A DNA stretch of 64,000 nucleotides from an uncultured Clostridia bacterium (GCA_934255135.1 CAKQMV010000001.1:124001-188000), one strand, 5' to 3'; positions 25,234 through 34,151 are shown, counted from the first letter of the stretch. The notes: generated from the letters alone by a model not told the origin. Numbers and translations: made by a program.

Positions 25234-27843
25234 TTACTTAAGAAGCTCTGCAGCCTTGGCAAAAGCATCATCAATCTTAGATGCGTCCTTAGCTCCTGCC
25301 TGTGCCATGTTGGCCTTACCGCCACCACCGCCACCGCAAACAGCAGCAACTTCCTTAATAATCTTTCCTGCGTGGTATCCCTTACCTACAAGGTCATCAC
25401 TTACTGATGAAATGAACATAAGCTTGCCGTCATTTACTGCTGCAAGTACGATAACTACGCCATCCATCTTACCCTTGATAGCATCTGTGATGTTACGGAG
25501 CTGTTCTGCATCAGTATCCTCAAACTTTCTTGTAATAAGTGATACATCTCCAATCTTCTCAGCTGAAGCAATGATATCATCGAGAGCGCTTGAAATCTCA
25601 TCTGACTTAAGTGACTTGATAGTGTTCTCAAGCTCCTTGTTGTCAGCAACAATCTGATGAACTCTTCTTGCAAGATCGTTCTCATTTGACTTAAGAACTG
25701 AACTTACCTCATCGATAACAGCCTGCTTGCCCTCAAGATACTTAATTACATTAGTACCTGTAACAGCTTCAATTCTTCTTACACCTGAAGCAACACCGTA
25801 CTCGGCTGTAATCTTAACACCACCGATAAGGCCTGTGTTAGCAAGGTGTGTTCCTCCACAGAACTCAATGCTGTAATCACCCATGCTTACAACTCTTACA
25901 ACATCACCATACTTCTCTCCGAAGATGGCCATTGCTCCGAGCTTCTTAGCCTCTTCGATAGGCATCTCCTCCATCTTGATTGGAAGGAAGCTGTCAATCT
26001 TTCTATTAACAATATCCTCAACCTGCTTAATCTCTTCAGCTGTTACAGCCTGGAAGTGATTAAAGTCAAATCTCAGATACTCATTGTCTACATAAGAACC
26101 TGCCTGCATTACGTGATCTCCAAGCACATCCTTAAGAGCCTGCTGGAGAAGGTGTGTAGCACTGTGTCCTCTTGAAGTCTTGTTTCTTCTGATTGTGCAG
26201 ATTGAAAGATGAGCCTTGTCGCCCTTCTTAAATGTGTGAGCTGCTCCTGAATCGTCAGCACTTACAATGTGAAGGAAGATTCCATTCTCCTTCTCAACCT
26301 GCTCAACATGAACCTCTTCTCCATTGCAGCATACGCTACCGCAATCGTGAAGCTGTCCACCGCTTGTTGCATAGAAAGGTGTTCTGTCGAAAATAACGAA
26401 CTTTCTATCCTTGTCATAATCTCCAACATATAGAACTGTTGCGTCAGCCTCAGTGTTGTCATATCCTACAAACTCTGTAGCATCAAGATTGCTGTACTCA
26501 GAAGCATCTCTCCATGCATCCTCGTCAGTATTTCTCTGACCTGCACGAGCCATCTCCTTCTGCTTCTCCATGTTAGCAGTATAACCATCCATATCTACAG
26601 TCATACCGTTTTCTTCAAGAATCTCCTGAGTTACCTCTACAGGGAATCCATAAGTATCATAAAGCTTAAATGCACGCTCACCATCAAGCTCTGACTTACC
26701 CTGTGACTTAAGATCCTCAATATAGTCATCGAGAATTGATACACCCTTATCGAGAGTCTTCGCAAACTGCTCTTCCTCGATTCTGATAATCTTCTGGATG
26801 TAATCCTTCTTCTCAACAAGCTCCGGATAAGCTCCGCCTGAAATCTCGATAACCTTGTTAGAAAGCTCTGTCAGGAATTTATCCTCATTGATACCAAGAA
26901 GTCTGCCATGTCTTGCAGCTCTTCTGATAATTCTTCTGAGGATATATCCTCTTCCCTCGTTGCTTGGAAGAACTCCATCACCAATCATGAACACCATTGA
27001 TCTTAGGTGGTCAGTTATGATTCTTACACTTACATCAACCTTGTTGTTTCCAGCCTGATACTCAACACCAGCCATAGCTGTGATAGCCTCAAGGATGTGT
27101 CTTACTGTATCAACATCATAAATTGAGTCTACGCCCTGCATAATGCATGCAAGTCTCTCAAGACCCATTCCTGTATCGATATTCTTATGCTCAAGATCTG
27201 AATATGATCCGTCCTCTTCTCTTGAGAACTGAGTGAATACGTGGTTCCAGAACTCCATGTATCTGTCGCACTCACAACCAGGCTTACAGTCAGGACTTCC
27301 GCATCCGTACTCAGGACCTCTGTCATAGTAAATCTCTGAGCAAGGACCGCATGGACCTAGTCCGATCTCCCAGAAGTTATCGTCCTTACCGAGCTTAACA
27401 ATTCTCTCCTCAGGCATGCCAATCTTCTTCCAGATCTCTACAGCCTGATCATCCTCTTCATATACTGTTGCCCAAAGCTTATCTTCAGGCATGTGAAGCC
27501 ACTCGGTAATGAACTCCCATCCCCAGTTAAGAGACTCTTCCTTGAAGTAATCACCAAAACTGAAGTTACCAAGCATCTCGAAGAATGTACCGTGTCTTGC
27601 AGTCTTACCAACGTTCTCAATGTCGTTAGTTCTGATACATTTCTGACAAGTAGTCATTCTCTTAGCCGGTGGAGTCTCAAGGCCTGCAAAATAAGGCTTT
27701 AGAGGCGCCATACCTGAATTGATGATAAGAAGGCTCTTGTCATTTCTTGGAATAAGCGAAGCGCTGCCACCTGCGTAGTGACCCTTGCTTACAAAGAAAT
27801 CCCTGAACATGTCACGTAATTCATTTAATCCGATCTTTTCCAT
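25234..27843 (-). CDS. alaS: Alanyl-tRNA synthetase
   Basis: A complete 869-residue class II synthetase. The N-terminal catalytic core starts with LNELRDMFRDFFVSKGH; the editing domain has RGHSATHLLQQAL and the CGGTH zinc/editing motif; the C-Ala domain ends with a glycine-rich CGGGGGGKANMAQAG. It charges tRNA-Ala and clears Ser/Gly mischarging. No T-box leader is visible in the short 43-base upstream gap. Confidence 0.97.
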   Translation of the reverse strand: MEKIGLNELRDMFRDFFVSKGHYAGGSASLIPRNDKSLLIINSGMAPLKPYFAGLETPPAKRMTTCQKCIRTNDIENVGKTARHGTFFEMLGNFSFGDYFKEESLNWGWEFITEWLHMPEDKLWATVYEEDDQAVEIWKKIGMPEERIVKLGKDDNFWEIGLGPCGPCSEIYYDRGPEYGCGSPDCKPGCECDRYMEFWNHVFTQFSREEDGSYSDLEHKNIDTGMGLERLACIMQGVDSIYDVDTVRHILEAITAMAGVEYQAGNNKVDVSVRIITDHLRSMVFMIGDGVLPSNEGRGYILRRIIRRAARHGRLLGINEDKFLTELSNKVIEISGGAYPELVEKKDYIQKIIRIEEEQFAKTLDKGVSILDDYIEDLKSQGKSELDGERAFKLYDTYGFPVEVTQEILEENGMTVDMDGYTANMEKQKEMARAGQRNTDEDAWRDASEYSNLDATEFVGYDNTEADATVLYVGDYDKDRKFVIFDRTPFYATSGGQLHDCGSVCCNGEEVHVEQVEKENGIFLHIVSADDSGAAHTFKKGDKAHLSICTIRRNKTSRGHSATHLLQQALKDVLGDHVMQAGSYVDNEYLRFDFNHFQAVTAEEIKQVEDIVNRKIDSFLPIKMEEMPIEEAKKLGAMAIFGEKYGDVVRVVSMGDYSIEFCGGTHLANTGLIGGVKITAEYGVASGVRRIEAVTGTNVIKYLEGKQAVIDEVSSVLKSNENDLARRVHQIVADNKELENTIKSLKSDEISSALDDIIASAEKIGDVSLITRKFEDTDAEQLRNITDAIKGKMDGVVIVLAAVNDGKLMFISSVSDDLVGKGYHAGKIIKEVAAVCGGGGGGKANMAQAGAKDASKIDDAFAKAAELLK

Positions 27844-27886
27844 TTGATTTATTTCCCCTTTAATTAATTATCTATACTGGTATATG

Positions 27887-28090
27887 TTAATTGGTACCAC
27901 CGGCCGGCGTTACTTTTCCGTCCTCGTCTACGAACTCGATATTGTCGAGAGACAACTTAAGATCCGCTCGAATCTCTCTAAGAAATTCTCTTCTTAAAAC
28001 AGCCTGCTCGGCCTTCTCCTCTTCGGTTAAATCTATAGACTTAGACTTTCTCGCCAGTTCATTGATTCTGTCAATTTTAACCTGTTCCAT
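27887..28090 (-). CDS. DUF896 domain protein (YnzC/SosA-like)
   Basis: A 67-residue protein with the DUF896 helical-hairpin pattern: IDRINELARKSKSIDLTEEE and QAVLRREFLREIR. The family is common in Bacillota; one member sits in the Bacillus lexA/yneA SOS region, but no LexA box is seen here. GGAGGTACT precedes the ATG. Function unknown. Confidence 0.88.
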   Translation of the reverse strand: MEQVKIDRINELARKSKSIDLTEEEKAEQAVLRREFLREIRADLKLSLDNIEFVDEDGKVTPAGGTN

Positions 28091-28153
28091 AGTACCTCCT
28101 AATTTTTATAATCCAATATATTGTATCATATTAAGGAGATATAAATCAAAATT

Positions 28154-28519
28154 TTAGTGAAGATTGTGGTCGTTACTGATGTTCTTTGTGTGTTCCATCA
28201 AAGAATTTATAAATTGCATATTCGTTGGTCTACTGTCAAAATCCTCCCATATCTCGCTGAGACATCCCGTAGCATCCTTTGTCTCCCATCCACATTTAAT
28301 TGCATTTCGAATAGCATGTTCTACACTACATGAAGACACATTGTTCATATTGGCAATCACAGGATACAAATCTTTAGTTACCATAAACTCTTCAGGTTCA
28401 TCTTTCAGAATTAACTCAACAGTATCAATCAGATACCAGAAACCAGTGTATCTGAAAGTAATACCGGCACCATTCAGCAGTTTTCCTGCTATTCTCCTGT
28501 CGCCAAAAATCCGCTCCAT
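28154..28519 (-). CDS. Stand-alone Spo0A C-terminal-like DNA-binding domain protein
   Basis: The 121-residue protein aligns by eye over its whole length with the Spo0A effector domain: TFRYTGFWYLIDTVELIL (cf. KGYLYLREAI), VTKDLYPVIANMNNVSSCSVEHAI (cf. ITKVLYPDIAKKF ... VERAI), NAIKCGW (cf. HAIEVAW) and SRPTNMQFINSL (cf. KPTNSEFI). No receiver domain is present and the start is fixed by AAAGGAG. The usual recognition-helix Arg (ASRVERA in Spo0A) is Ser here, so DNA specificity probably differs. It lies 22 bases after comEA, same strand. Target genes unknown. Confidence 0.78.
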   Translation of the reverse strand: MERIFGDRRIAGKLLNGAGITFRYTGFWYLIDTVELILKDEPEEFMVTKDLYPVIANMNNVSSCSVEHAIRNAIKCGWETKDATGCLSEIWEDFDSRPTNMQFINSLMEHTKNISNDHNLH

Positions 28520-28541
28520 ACTGAAATCTCCTTTGTTACCG

Positions 28542-29156
28542 TTAAATTTGAATTAGATCCTTCATTTTCTCAAATGTCTTGTCTCCGATTCCACTGACGT
28601 TCTTAAGGTCTTCGATGGTTCTGAATCTGCTTCCACCCCGATATTCGACAATTCTAGAAGCAATTGCAGCACCCACTCCCGGAAGCTCCATAAGCTCTGT
28701 TTCCGATGCAGTATTAATATTAATCTTTCCATTCGAAGTCTGCTCAGCTGATGCATTGCCGGAGTTTCCAGATGTTGCCTCCGTTGGAATTATGATTATC
28801 TGTCCATCCTCTACAGACTCCGCCTGATTAATCTGATCAATATCAGCATGTTTTGTTAAACCACCTGCTTTATCAATCAGTTCATACAACCTCGTTTGAG
28901 AATCGAGCTTATAAATTCCCGGATTCTTAACTTCACCGCTGATATCAACATAAATACAGCTCTCGATCTGTGTCCTCTTCTTTCCGGTTTCTACTGTATC
29001 AATTTCAACACTATCCCTATTATTATTCGCAACACGTATAAACACCGCCGCTATTATAACGACAAGCACAGCAAGAACCTTTAGAACCTGTTTTCTGTCC
29101 GATATCAGATTTTCGTTAATGACCTCTTTTATTTTATCAAAACTTTCGCTTTTCAT
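28542..29156 (-). CDS. comEA: ComEA-family DNA-binding protein (SLBB plus helix-hairpin-helix)
   Basis: A 204-residue protein: cytoplasmic N-terminus, one membrane segment (VLKVLAVLVVIIAAVFIRVA), an SLBB domain (YVDISGEVKNPGIYKL, about residues 68-125) and two HhH motifs at the C-terminus (NTASETELMELPGVGAAIA; SGIGDKTFEKM). This is the ComEA DNA receptor layout. The track-length frame extends further upstream, but ATG 29156 follows AAAGGAG at ideal spacing. comEB/comEC are not adjacent, so competence is not established. Confidence 0.9.
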   Translation of the reverse strand: MKSESFDKIKEVINENLISDRKQVLKVLAVLVVIIAAVFIRVANNNRDSVEIDTVETGKKRTQIESCIYVDISGEVKNPGIYKLDSQTRLYELIDKAGGLTKHADIDQINQAESVEDGQIIIIPTEATSGNSGNASAEQTSNGKININTASETELMELPGVGAAIASRIVEYRGGSRFRTIEDLKNVSGIGDKTFEKMKDLIQI

Positions 29157-29313
29157 AAGAACTCCTTTCCGTGCAAGATTTTCAGAGTTGCTTATTAATA
29201 TATCCACAGCCAAAAGTCTTTTCAACTGTCAGAGATTCTGCATTTTCATCACTTTTTCACGCAAAAACATCATATTATAATGCATTTACCTACCAAATTA
29301 ATAAAAACATGCA

Positions 29314-29351
29314 TAAAAAAAGATATCCAACTGTCGAAATTGGATATCTTT
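29314..29351 (-). terminator. Terminator of the rplU-rpmA-obgE operon
   Basis: AAAGATATCCAA pairs perfectly with TTGGATATCTTT around a nine-base loop. On the minus strand it is followed by TTTTTTT, about 40 bases after the obgE stop. Confidence 0.88.
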
Positions 29352-29388
29352 ATGTTGATATTCATTATAAGCAGATTAAAAACAGGCT

Positions 29389-30672
29389 TTAATCCTCGTA
29401 ATACTCGAACTCGTAATCCTCGATTCTTACTGTATCGCCTTCCTCAAGACCAAGTTCAAGAAGCATATCGAGACCGCCCTTCTCTACAATGTACTTGTAC
29501 AGGTATCTGATAGAACCCATATCCTCAAAGTTAGTAGAGTTAAAGATCTTGCTGAGCTGCTTACCCTCAAGAACGAATACACCATCCTCATCACAGTATG
29601 CATTAACATTTCTGTAATCTGGATCGAAATCGTCCATTTCAAGGTCGAAGAGCTCAACTGGAGCTTCTTCTTCTGGCTCAAAGGTCTCAATCTCATAAAG
29701 AACCTCGTTAAGAAGCTCTGAAATGCCCTGTCTTCCTGCAGCACTGATCTTAAATACCTTGCGGCCTTCCTTCTCCATAAATGCAAGGAACTCATTAAGC
29801 TTCTCCTCATCATAAACCATGTCCATCTTGTTAGCAGCTACAATCTGAGGCTTCTTAGCCAGCTCAGGATCATACTGCACAAGCTCCTGGTTGATCTTGA
29901 TGTAATCCTCAATAGGATCTCTTCCCTCTGATCCGGAAACATCGATTACATGAACAAGAACCTTAGTTCTCTCAATATGCTTAAGGAATCTGAAACCAAG
30001 TCCAAGACCCTCATGAGCACCCTCAATGATTCCTGCAATATCAGCCATTACAAAGCTTGTATCATGAAGCTTAACAACACCGAGATTAGGATCTATTGTT
30101 GTGAAATGATAGTTAGCAATCTTAGGCTTAGCGCTTGTAGCAACAGAAAGCAGGGTTGACTTGCCCACATTAGGGAATCCAAGAAGTCCAACATCTGCAA
30201 TCAACTTAAGCTCAAGAACTACAGTTCTCTCCTTGCCTGGTGTACCTGCCTCAGCGAAGTTAGGAGCTCTTCTTACAGAACTCTTAAAGTGAACGTTACC
30301 ACGTCCTCCTCTACCGCCCTTAGCAGCAACAAGCTCGTCACCATCATGAACCATATCCTTCATAAGAAGACCTGTCTCCTTATCATAAATCAGAGTTCCA
30401 ACAGGAACCTTGATATAAAGATCCTCACCCTTCTTACCAAAACGGTTCTTCTTCATTCCGTCCTGACCATTCTCGGCCTGATACTTTCTCTTATATTTAA
30501 AGTCCATAAGAGTTCTGAGGTTTCTGTCAGCAACAAAGATAATACTGCCGCCATCTCCACCATCTCCTCCATTAGGACCGCCTTCTGGTACAAAAGGCTC
30601 CTTACGGAACGTAACTGCTCCGTTACCGCCCTTACCAGATGCAATTGATATTTCAGCTTTATCTACAAACAT
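29389..30672 (-). CDS. obgE: GTPase Obg/CgtA
   Basis: A 427-residue Obg GTPase: glycine-rich Obg domain (KGGNGAVTFRKEPFVPEGGP), G domain with GFPNVGKST P-loop, switch segment and NKMD, and a C-terminal OCT domain. It binds the 50S subunit and takes part in ribosome assembly and stress signalling. Downstream of rplU and rpmA as in most bacteria. Confidence 0.96.
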   Translation of the reverse strand: MFVDKAEISIASGKGGNGAVTFRKEPFVPEGGPNGGDGGDGGSIIFVADRNLRTLMDFKYKRKYQAENGQDGMKKNRFGKKGEDLYIKVPVGTLIYDKETGLLMKDMVHDGDELVAAKGGRGGRGNVHFKSSVRRAPNFAEAGTPGKERTVVLELKLIADVGLLGFPNVGKSTLLSVATSAKPKIANYHFTTIDPNLGVVKLHDTSFVMADIAGIIEGAHEGLGLGFRFLKHIERTKVLVHVIDVSGSEGRDPIEDYIKINQELVQYDPELAKKPQIVAANKMDMVYDEEKLNEFLAFMEKEGRKVFKISAAGRQGISELLNEVLYEIETFEPEEEAPVELFDLEMDDFDPDYRNVNAYCDEDGVFVLEGKQLSKIFNSTNFEDMGSIRYLYKYIVEKGGLDMLLELGLEEGDTVRIEDYEFEYYED

Positions 30673-30697
30673 ATAATTCTTTCCTTAAAATAACAAA

Positions 30698-30718
30698 GAG
30701 CCCCTTAAAAAGGGGCTC
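30698..30718 (-). terminator. Attenuator-like hairpin between rpmA and obgE
   Basis: GAGCCCC pairs with GGGGCTC around TTAAAAA. On the minus strand it is followed by TTTGTTATTTT. It probably lowers readthrough from the ribosomal protein genes into obgE. Confidence 0.65.
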
Positions 30719-30727
30719 ATGCAATTA

Positions 30728-30988
30728 CTATGCTTCTTCGCTGTAAACACTTACCTGTTTTCTCTTCTTGTCGTATCTCTCGAACTTTACAGTTCCGTCG
30801 ATCTTAGCGAACAGAGTGTCATCTCCACCGATACCAACATTGTTACCTGGGTGGAACTTAGTACCTCTCTGTCTTACAAGAATGCTTCCAGCGCTTACAT
30901 ACTCTCCAGCACCAATCTTGAGTCCCAGACGCTTTGCCTCGGAATCACGACCGTTCTTGGAACTACCTACTCCCTTTTTACTTGCCAT
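30728..30988 (-). CDS. rpmA: 50S ribosomal protein L27 without the Firmicutes N-terminal extension
   Basis: An 86-residue L27 with SSKNGRDSEAKRLGLK and GSILVRQRGTKFHPG. It starts MASKKGVGSSKNG, so it lacks the short cleavable leader (ending ...LQLFA) that most Bacillota L27 carry and that the Prp protease removes. No prp gene lies between rplU and rpmA (28-base gap), where it is usually found. The two absences fit each other. Confidence 0.95.
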   Translation of the reverse strand: MASKKGVGSSKNGRDSEAKRLGLKIGAGEYVSAGSILVRQRGTKFHPGNNVGIGGDDTLFAKIDGTVKFERYDKKRKQVSVYSEEA

Positions 30989-31016
30989 CGAAAGTTACCT
31001 CCTTACATCTAAAATA

Positions 31017-31487
31017 CTACTTTGATTCGATTGCAGCGAGGATATCAGCCTTAGTTGCCTTGCTTGATACCTCAACACCCATGTTGCTTGCGATTTCAAG
31101 AAGCTCATCCTTCTTCATTGAAAGTGAAGCCTTAACCTCGCCAGCAGCCTCAGTCTTAGCAGGAGCTGGTGCAGCTGCAAGACCCTTACCGATCTCTGTA
31201 ATCTTAACCATTGTGTATGGCTGTCTGTGACCATTCTTTCTTCTGTAGTCCTTCTTAGCCTTGTACTTGTAGATGATTACCTTGTCATTCTTACCCTGCT
31301 CGAGAACCTCAGCAGCTACTGCGTAGCCATTTACAGCATCTCCAACGAGAAGCTCACCCTCGCTTACAGCAAGAACATCATCAAAAGTAACTGTTGAACC
31401 AACCTCAGCGTCAAGCTTCTCTACCTTGAATACGTCATCCTTCTGAACTCTGTACTGCTTTCCGCCTGTCTTAATAATTGCGTACAT
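31017..31487 (-). CDS. rplU: 50S ribosomal protein L21 with a C-terminal SAP/HeH-like extension
   Basis: Residues 1 to about 103 are normal L21 (MYAIIKTGGKQYRVQK ... KAKKDYRRKNGHRQPYT). The protein continues to 156 residues through an Ala/Pro linker (AAAPAPAKTEAAGE) into a helix-extension-helix-like segment (MKKDELLEIASNMGVEV, KATKADILAAIES) of the kind found in SAP/Rho-N modules that bind nucleic acid. First gene of the rplU-rpmA-obgE operon. Confidence 0.95.
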   Translation of the reverse strand: MYAIIKTGGKQYRVQKDDVFKVEKLDAEVGSTVTFDDVLAVSEGELLVGDAVNGYAVAAEVLEQGKNDKVIIYKYKAKKDYRRKNGHRQPYTMVKITEIGKGLAAAPAPAKTEAAGEVKASLSMKKDELLEIASNMGVEVSSKATKADILAAIESK

Positions 31488-31577
31488 TTATAAGTTTCCT
31501 CCTCAAACCAGACTCGCCAGACCCCGGTGCATTCGACTTATTTCGAACAGCTTAAAACCTTGCCTGTGCGGCTAACC
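31488..31577 (-). promoter_or_regulatory. Structured 5' leader of rplU (L21-leader-like)
   Basis: About 90 transcribed bases separate the promoter from the rplU start. They contain CCGCACAGGCAAGG and CACCGGGGTCTGGCGAGTCTGG-like GC-rich segments that resemble the L21 leader RNA known upstream of rplU in Bacillota. The assignment is from memory; a covariance-model search is decisive. Confidence 0.45.
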
Positions 31578-31582
31578 ACTGA

Positions 31583-31612
31583 AGTATAGCACATAAAATC
31601 GGAGCATGTCAA
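31583..31612 (-). promoter_or_regulatory. Promoter of rplU-rpmA-obgE
   Basis: On the minus strand TTGACA (31607-31612) and TATACT (31583-31588) with an 18-base spacer. Confidence 0.75.
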
Positions 31613-31632
31613 TAATTATATGTAAAAAACTA

Positions 31633-32697
31633 TTACTGCTCAATAACTACGCCATCTTCATCTACTACTATATCAGCTTCTTCACCAGATGGCTTAACAA
31701 GAGTCTCTAGAACCTTGCCTCTAATCTCATCAAGCATCTCGTAATTGTTCTCGAGATAATCCTTAACGTTCTCTCTACCCTGTCCGATTCTCTCTCCGTT
31801 GTATGAATACCATGAACCGGCCTTATCGACAATCTTAAGCTCTACTGCAGTATCGAGTACGTCACCAGAAAGAGAAATTCCTGTTCCATACATGATATCG
31901 AACTCAGCCTTCTTAAATGGTGGTGCAACCTTGTTCTTGACAACCTTGACTCTTGTTCTGTTACCAAGCATGTCCTCACCCTTCTTGATTGTCTCAATTC
32001 TTCTTACATCAAGTCTCATTGATGCATAGAACTTAAGAGCTCTACCACCAGTAGTTGTCTCAGGGTTACCGAACATTACGCCAATCTTCTCTCTGAGCTG
32101 GTTGATGAAGATTACACATGTATTAGACTTGTTAACCGCACCTGCTATCTTACGAAGAGCCTGTGACATAAGTCTTGCCTGAAGTCCAACATGTGAATCA
32201 CCCATCTCGCCCTGAATCTCTGCCTTAGGTACGAGTGCAGCAACAGAGTCGATAACGATGATATCAAGAGCTCCACTTCGTGCAAGCATCTCACAGATCT
32301 CAAGAGCCTGTTCTCCAGTATCAGGCTGAGACACAAGAAGCTCATCAATGTCTACACCAAGATTCTTAGCATAAACAGGATCAAGAGCGTGCTCGGCATC
32401 GATAAATGCTGCCTTACCGCCAAGCTTCTGAGCCTCTGCAACACAGTGAAGAGTAAGAGTTGTCTTACCTGAAGACTCAGGTCCGAAAATCTCAATGATT
32501 CTTCCCTTAGGAAGTCCACCTACACCTGTTGCAACATCAAGGCTGATTGAACCTGTTGAAATTGCCTCAATATTAGTTCTTGCGCTATCGTCGCCAAGCT
32601 TCATAATTGAACCCTTGCCAAACTGCTTCTGTATCTGATCAAGCGCCGCCTGCAGCGCCTTGTCCTTATCTGTAGTGCTGATGTTATTGCTAGCCAT
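31633..32697 (-). CDS. recA: Recombinase A
   Basis: A 354-residue RecA with Walker A GPESSGKT at 72-79, Walker B region LDIIVIDSVAAL, the L1/L2 loops and NPETTTGGRALKFY. The acidic C-terminus (EADIVVDEDGVVIEQ) is typical. GGAGGCAGT precedes the ATG. It has its own LexA-controlled promoter. Confidence 0.98.
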   Translation of the reverse strand: MASNNISTTDKDKALQAALDQIQKQFGKGSIMKLGDDSARTNIEAISTGSISLDVATGVGGLPKGRIIEIFGPESSGKTTLTLHCVAEAQKLGGKAAFIDAEHALDPVYAKNLGVDIDELLVSQPDTGEQALEICEMLARSGALDIIVIDSVAALVPKAEIQGEMGDSHVGLQARLMSQALRKIAGAVNKSNTCVIFINQLREKIGVMFGNPETTTGGRALKFYASMRLDVRRIETIKKGEDMLGNRTRVKVVKNKVAPPFKKAEFDIMYGTGISLSGDVLDTAVELKIVDKAGSWYSYNGERIGQGRENVKDYLENNYEMLDEIRGKVLETLVKPSGEEADIVVDEDGVVIEQ

Positions 32698-32714
32698 ACT
32701 GCCTCCTTAAATTA

Positions 32715-32760
32715 CGAACATCTGTTCTTGTATTATAGCTTTCCTGTTCTTCTCTGTCAA
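32715..32760 (-). promoter_or_regulatory. recA promoter with LexA box
   Basis: On the minus strand TTGACA (32755-32760), 17-base spacer and TATAAT (32732-32737). A LexA box with perfect half sites, GAAC-N4-GTTC, lies at 32715-32728 just downstream of the -10, where bound repressor would block initiation. With the three boxes at 13607-13680, it shows a LexA regulon in this genome. Confidence 0.88.
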
Positions 32761-32831
32761 CAATTATATATTCCAGTGCAAAGATTCATCAAACAAAGTA
32801 ATCACTTTATCCTGCACCAGAATCACTATAA

Positions 32832-34082
32832 TTAATATTCAACCACAGGAAGGCCTCTTACAAGTCTGTACACAGTTCTCAGCATATGCATCATATAGAA
32901 ATTTCTGTTTCTTGATCTGTCATTCCGAAGACCATTAATTCTGATAAATCCGACCTTATCTCCATAAGCATATCCGATGTAACCCTCACCTGGATTATAG
33001 CCCTCCGGAATATCAGGACCTGCATATGCAGTAATTGAAATACCGATATCTGAACCAGCCTTTAATCTTGCACCAAGAGCCATCTCAGTCGCAACCTCGC
33101 CGCTTACAACACCGAACTCGTCGATTGTCTCCTTATTTACACCGACAACATCAATCTTAGACTGATCGCTATATGTTACAAAAGATGCGCCCATAACAGC
33201 TGAAGCACCCGGAACATCTGCAATACGTGATGCAAACATACCGGCAGTGGCAGATTCGCATGATGCAATAGTAAGATTTCTCTCTGTAAGCATTCTGACA
33301 ACTACATTCACAATCTCTTCATCGTCATAACTATATATGTATTCACCGATAATCTCAGTTACCGAATCGAGCATCTGGTTCACGGCTTCCTTCGCTTCAT
33401 CCATAGTATCTCGCTGAGAAGCAACTCTGAATGAACACTCACCCTCCTTGGCATATGTCGCAATTGTCGGGTCACTCTGCCCATCGATAAGCGGAAGAAG
33501 TGCAGTCTCAAGATCAGACTCGCCAATGCCGATAGTTCTTACGATTCGATAGTACATCTTTTTGTCCGAAAGAGTCGCGAGGTAAGGCTTCGCGCAGTGT
33601 TCAAAAAGCCATTCGAGCTCGTGAGGAGGTCCAGGGAAGCACATCGCAACCCTACCATCCTTCTCAAGAGCAAATCCCGGAGCAGTTCCTGTCTCATTGT
33701 AGAACGCCGTACATCCAAGTGGAAGATATGCCTGCTTGACATTATTTTCAGTCATCTTACGCTTTCTGATCTCGAAATACTCGCTGATCTGTGCAAGTGC
33801 GTTGTCATCAAGGATCAGAGGCACTCCCATATATTCCGCTACAATTTCCTTTGTAAGGTCATCCTGCGTAGGTCCGAGTCCTCCGGTCAAAAGAACGAGG
33901 TCAGCGTCTCTAAACGCCACGTCTATCGTCTCCTTAAGCCTTCCCGGATTGTCTCCAACAACGTAATGAAACATAACATCAAAACCCATCAGATTAAGAT
34001 TCTTAGACAGGTATGTCGCATTGGTGTTTACAGTCTGTCCGAACAGCAGCTCAGTTCCGACAGCAATAATCGATGCTCTCAT
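32832..34082 (-). CDS. cinA: CinA-family competence/damage-inducible protein
   Basis: A 416-residue protein with an N-terminal MoaB/MogA-like domain (AVGTELLFGQTVNTNATYLS, LTGGLGPTQDD) and a C-terminal CinA/PncC domain (ASCESATAGMFASRIADVPGAS). Relatives are NMN deamidases or ADP-ribose pyrophosphatases that recycle NAD by-products. It follows pgsA and precedes recA, the usual Gram-positive order. Confidence 0.93.
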   Translation of the reverse strand: MRASIIAVGTELLFGQTVNTNATYLSKNLNLMGFDVMFHYVVGDNPGRLKETIDVAFRDADLVLLTGGLGPTQDDLTKEIVAEYMGVPLILDDNALAQISEYFEIRKRKMTENNVKQAYLPLGCTAFYNETGTAPGFALEKDGRVAMCFPGPPHELEWLFEHCAKPYLATLSDKKMYYRIVRTIGIGESDLETALLPLIDGQSDPTIATYAKEGECSFRVASQRDTMDEAKEAVNQMLDSVTEIIGEYIYSYDDEEIVNVVVRMLTERNLTIASCESATAGMFASRIADVPGASAVMGASFVTYSDQSKIDVVGVNKETIDEFGVVSGEVATEMALGARLKAGSDIGISITAYAGPDIPEGYNPGEGYIGYAYGDKVGFIRINGLRNDRSRNRNFYMMHMLRTVYRLVRGLPVVEY

Positions 34083-34151
34083 TTAAGTAATCCCCTTTAA
34101 ATTCCCTCTTAAACCTGCAAATCGGCAGATGATATCACCTGCCGTCTGCGT

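Noticed and set aside
27844..27886. T-box leader for alaS
   Set aside because: The gap is only 43 bases and holds no T-box sequence or terminator/antiterminator pair.
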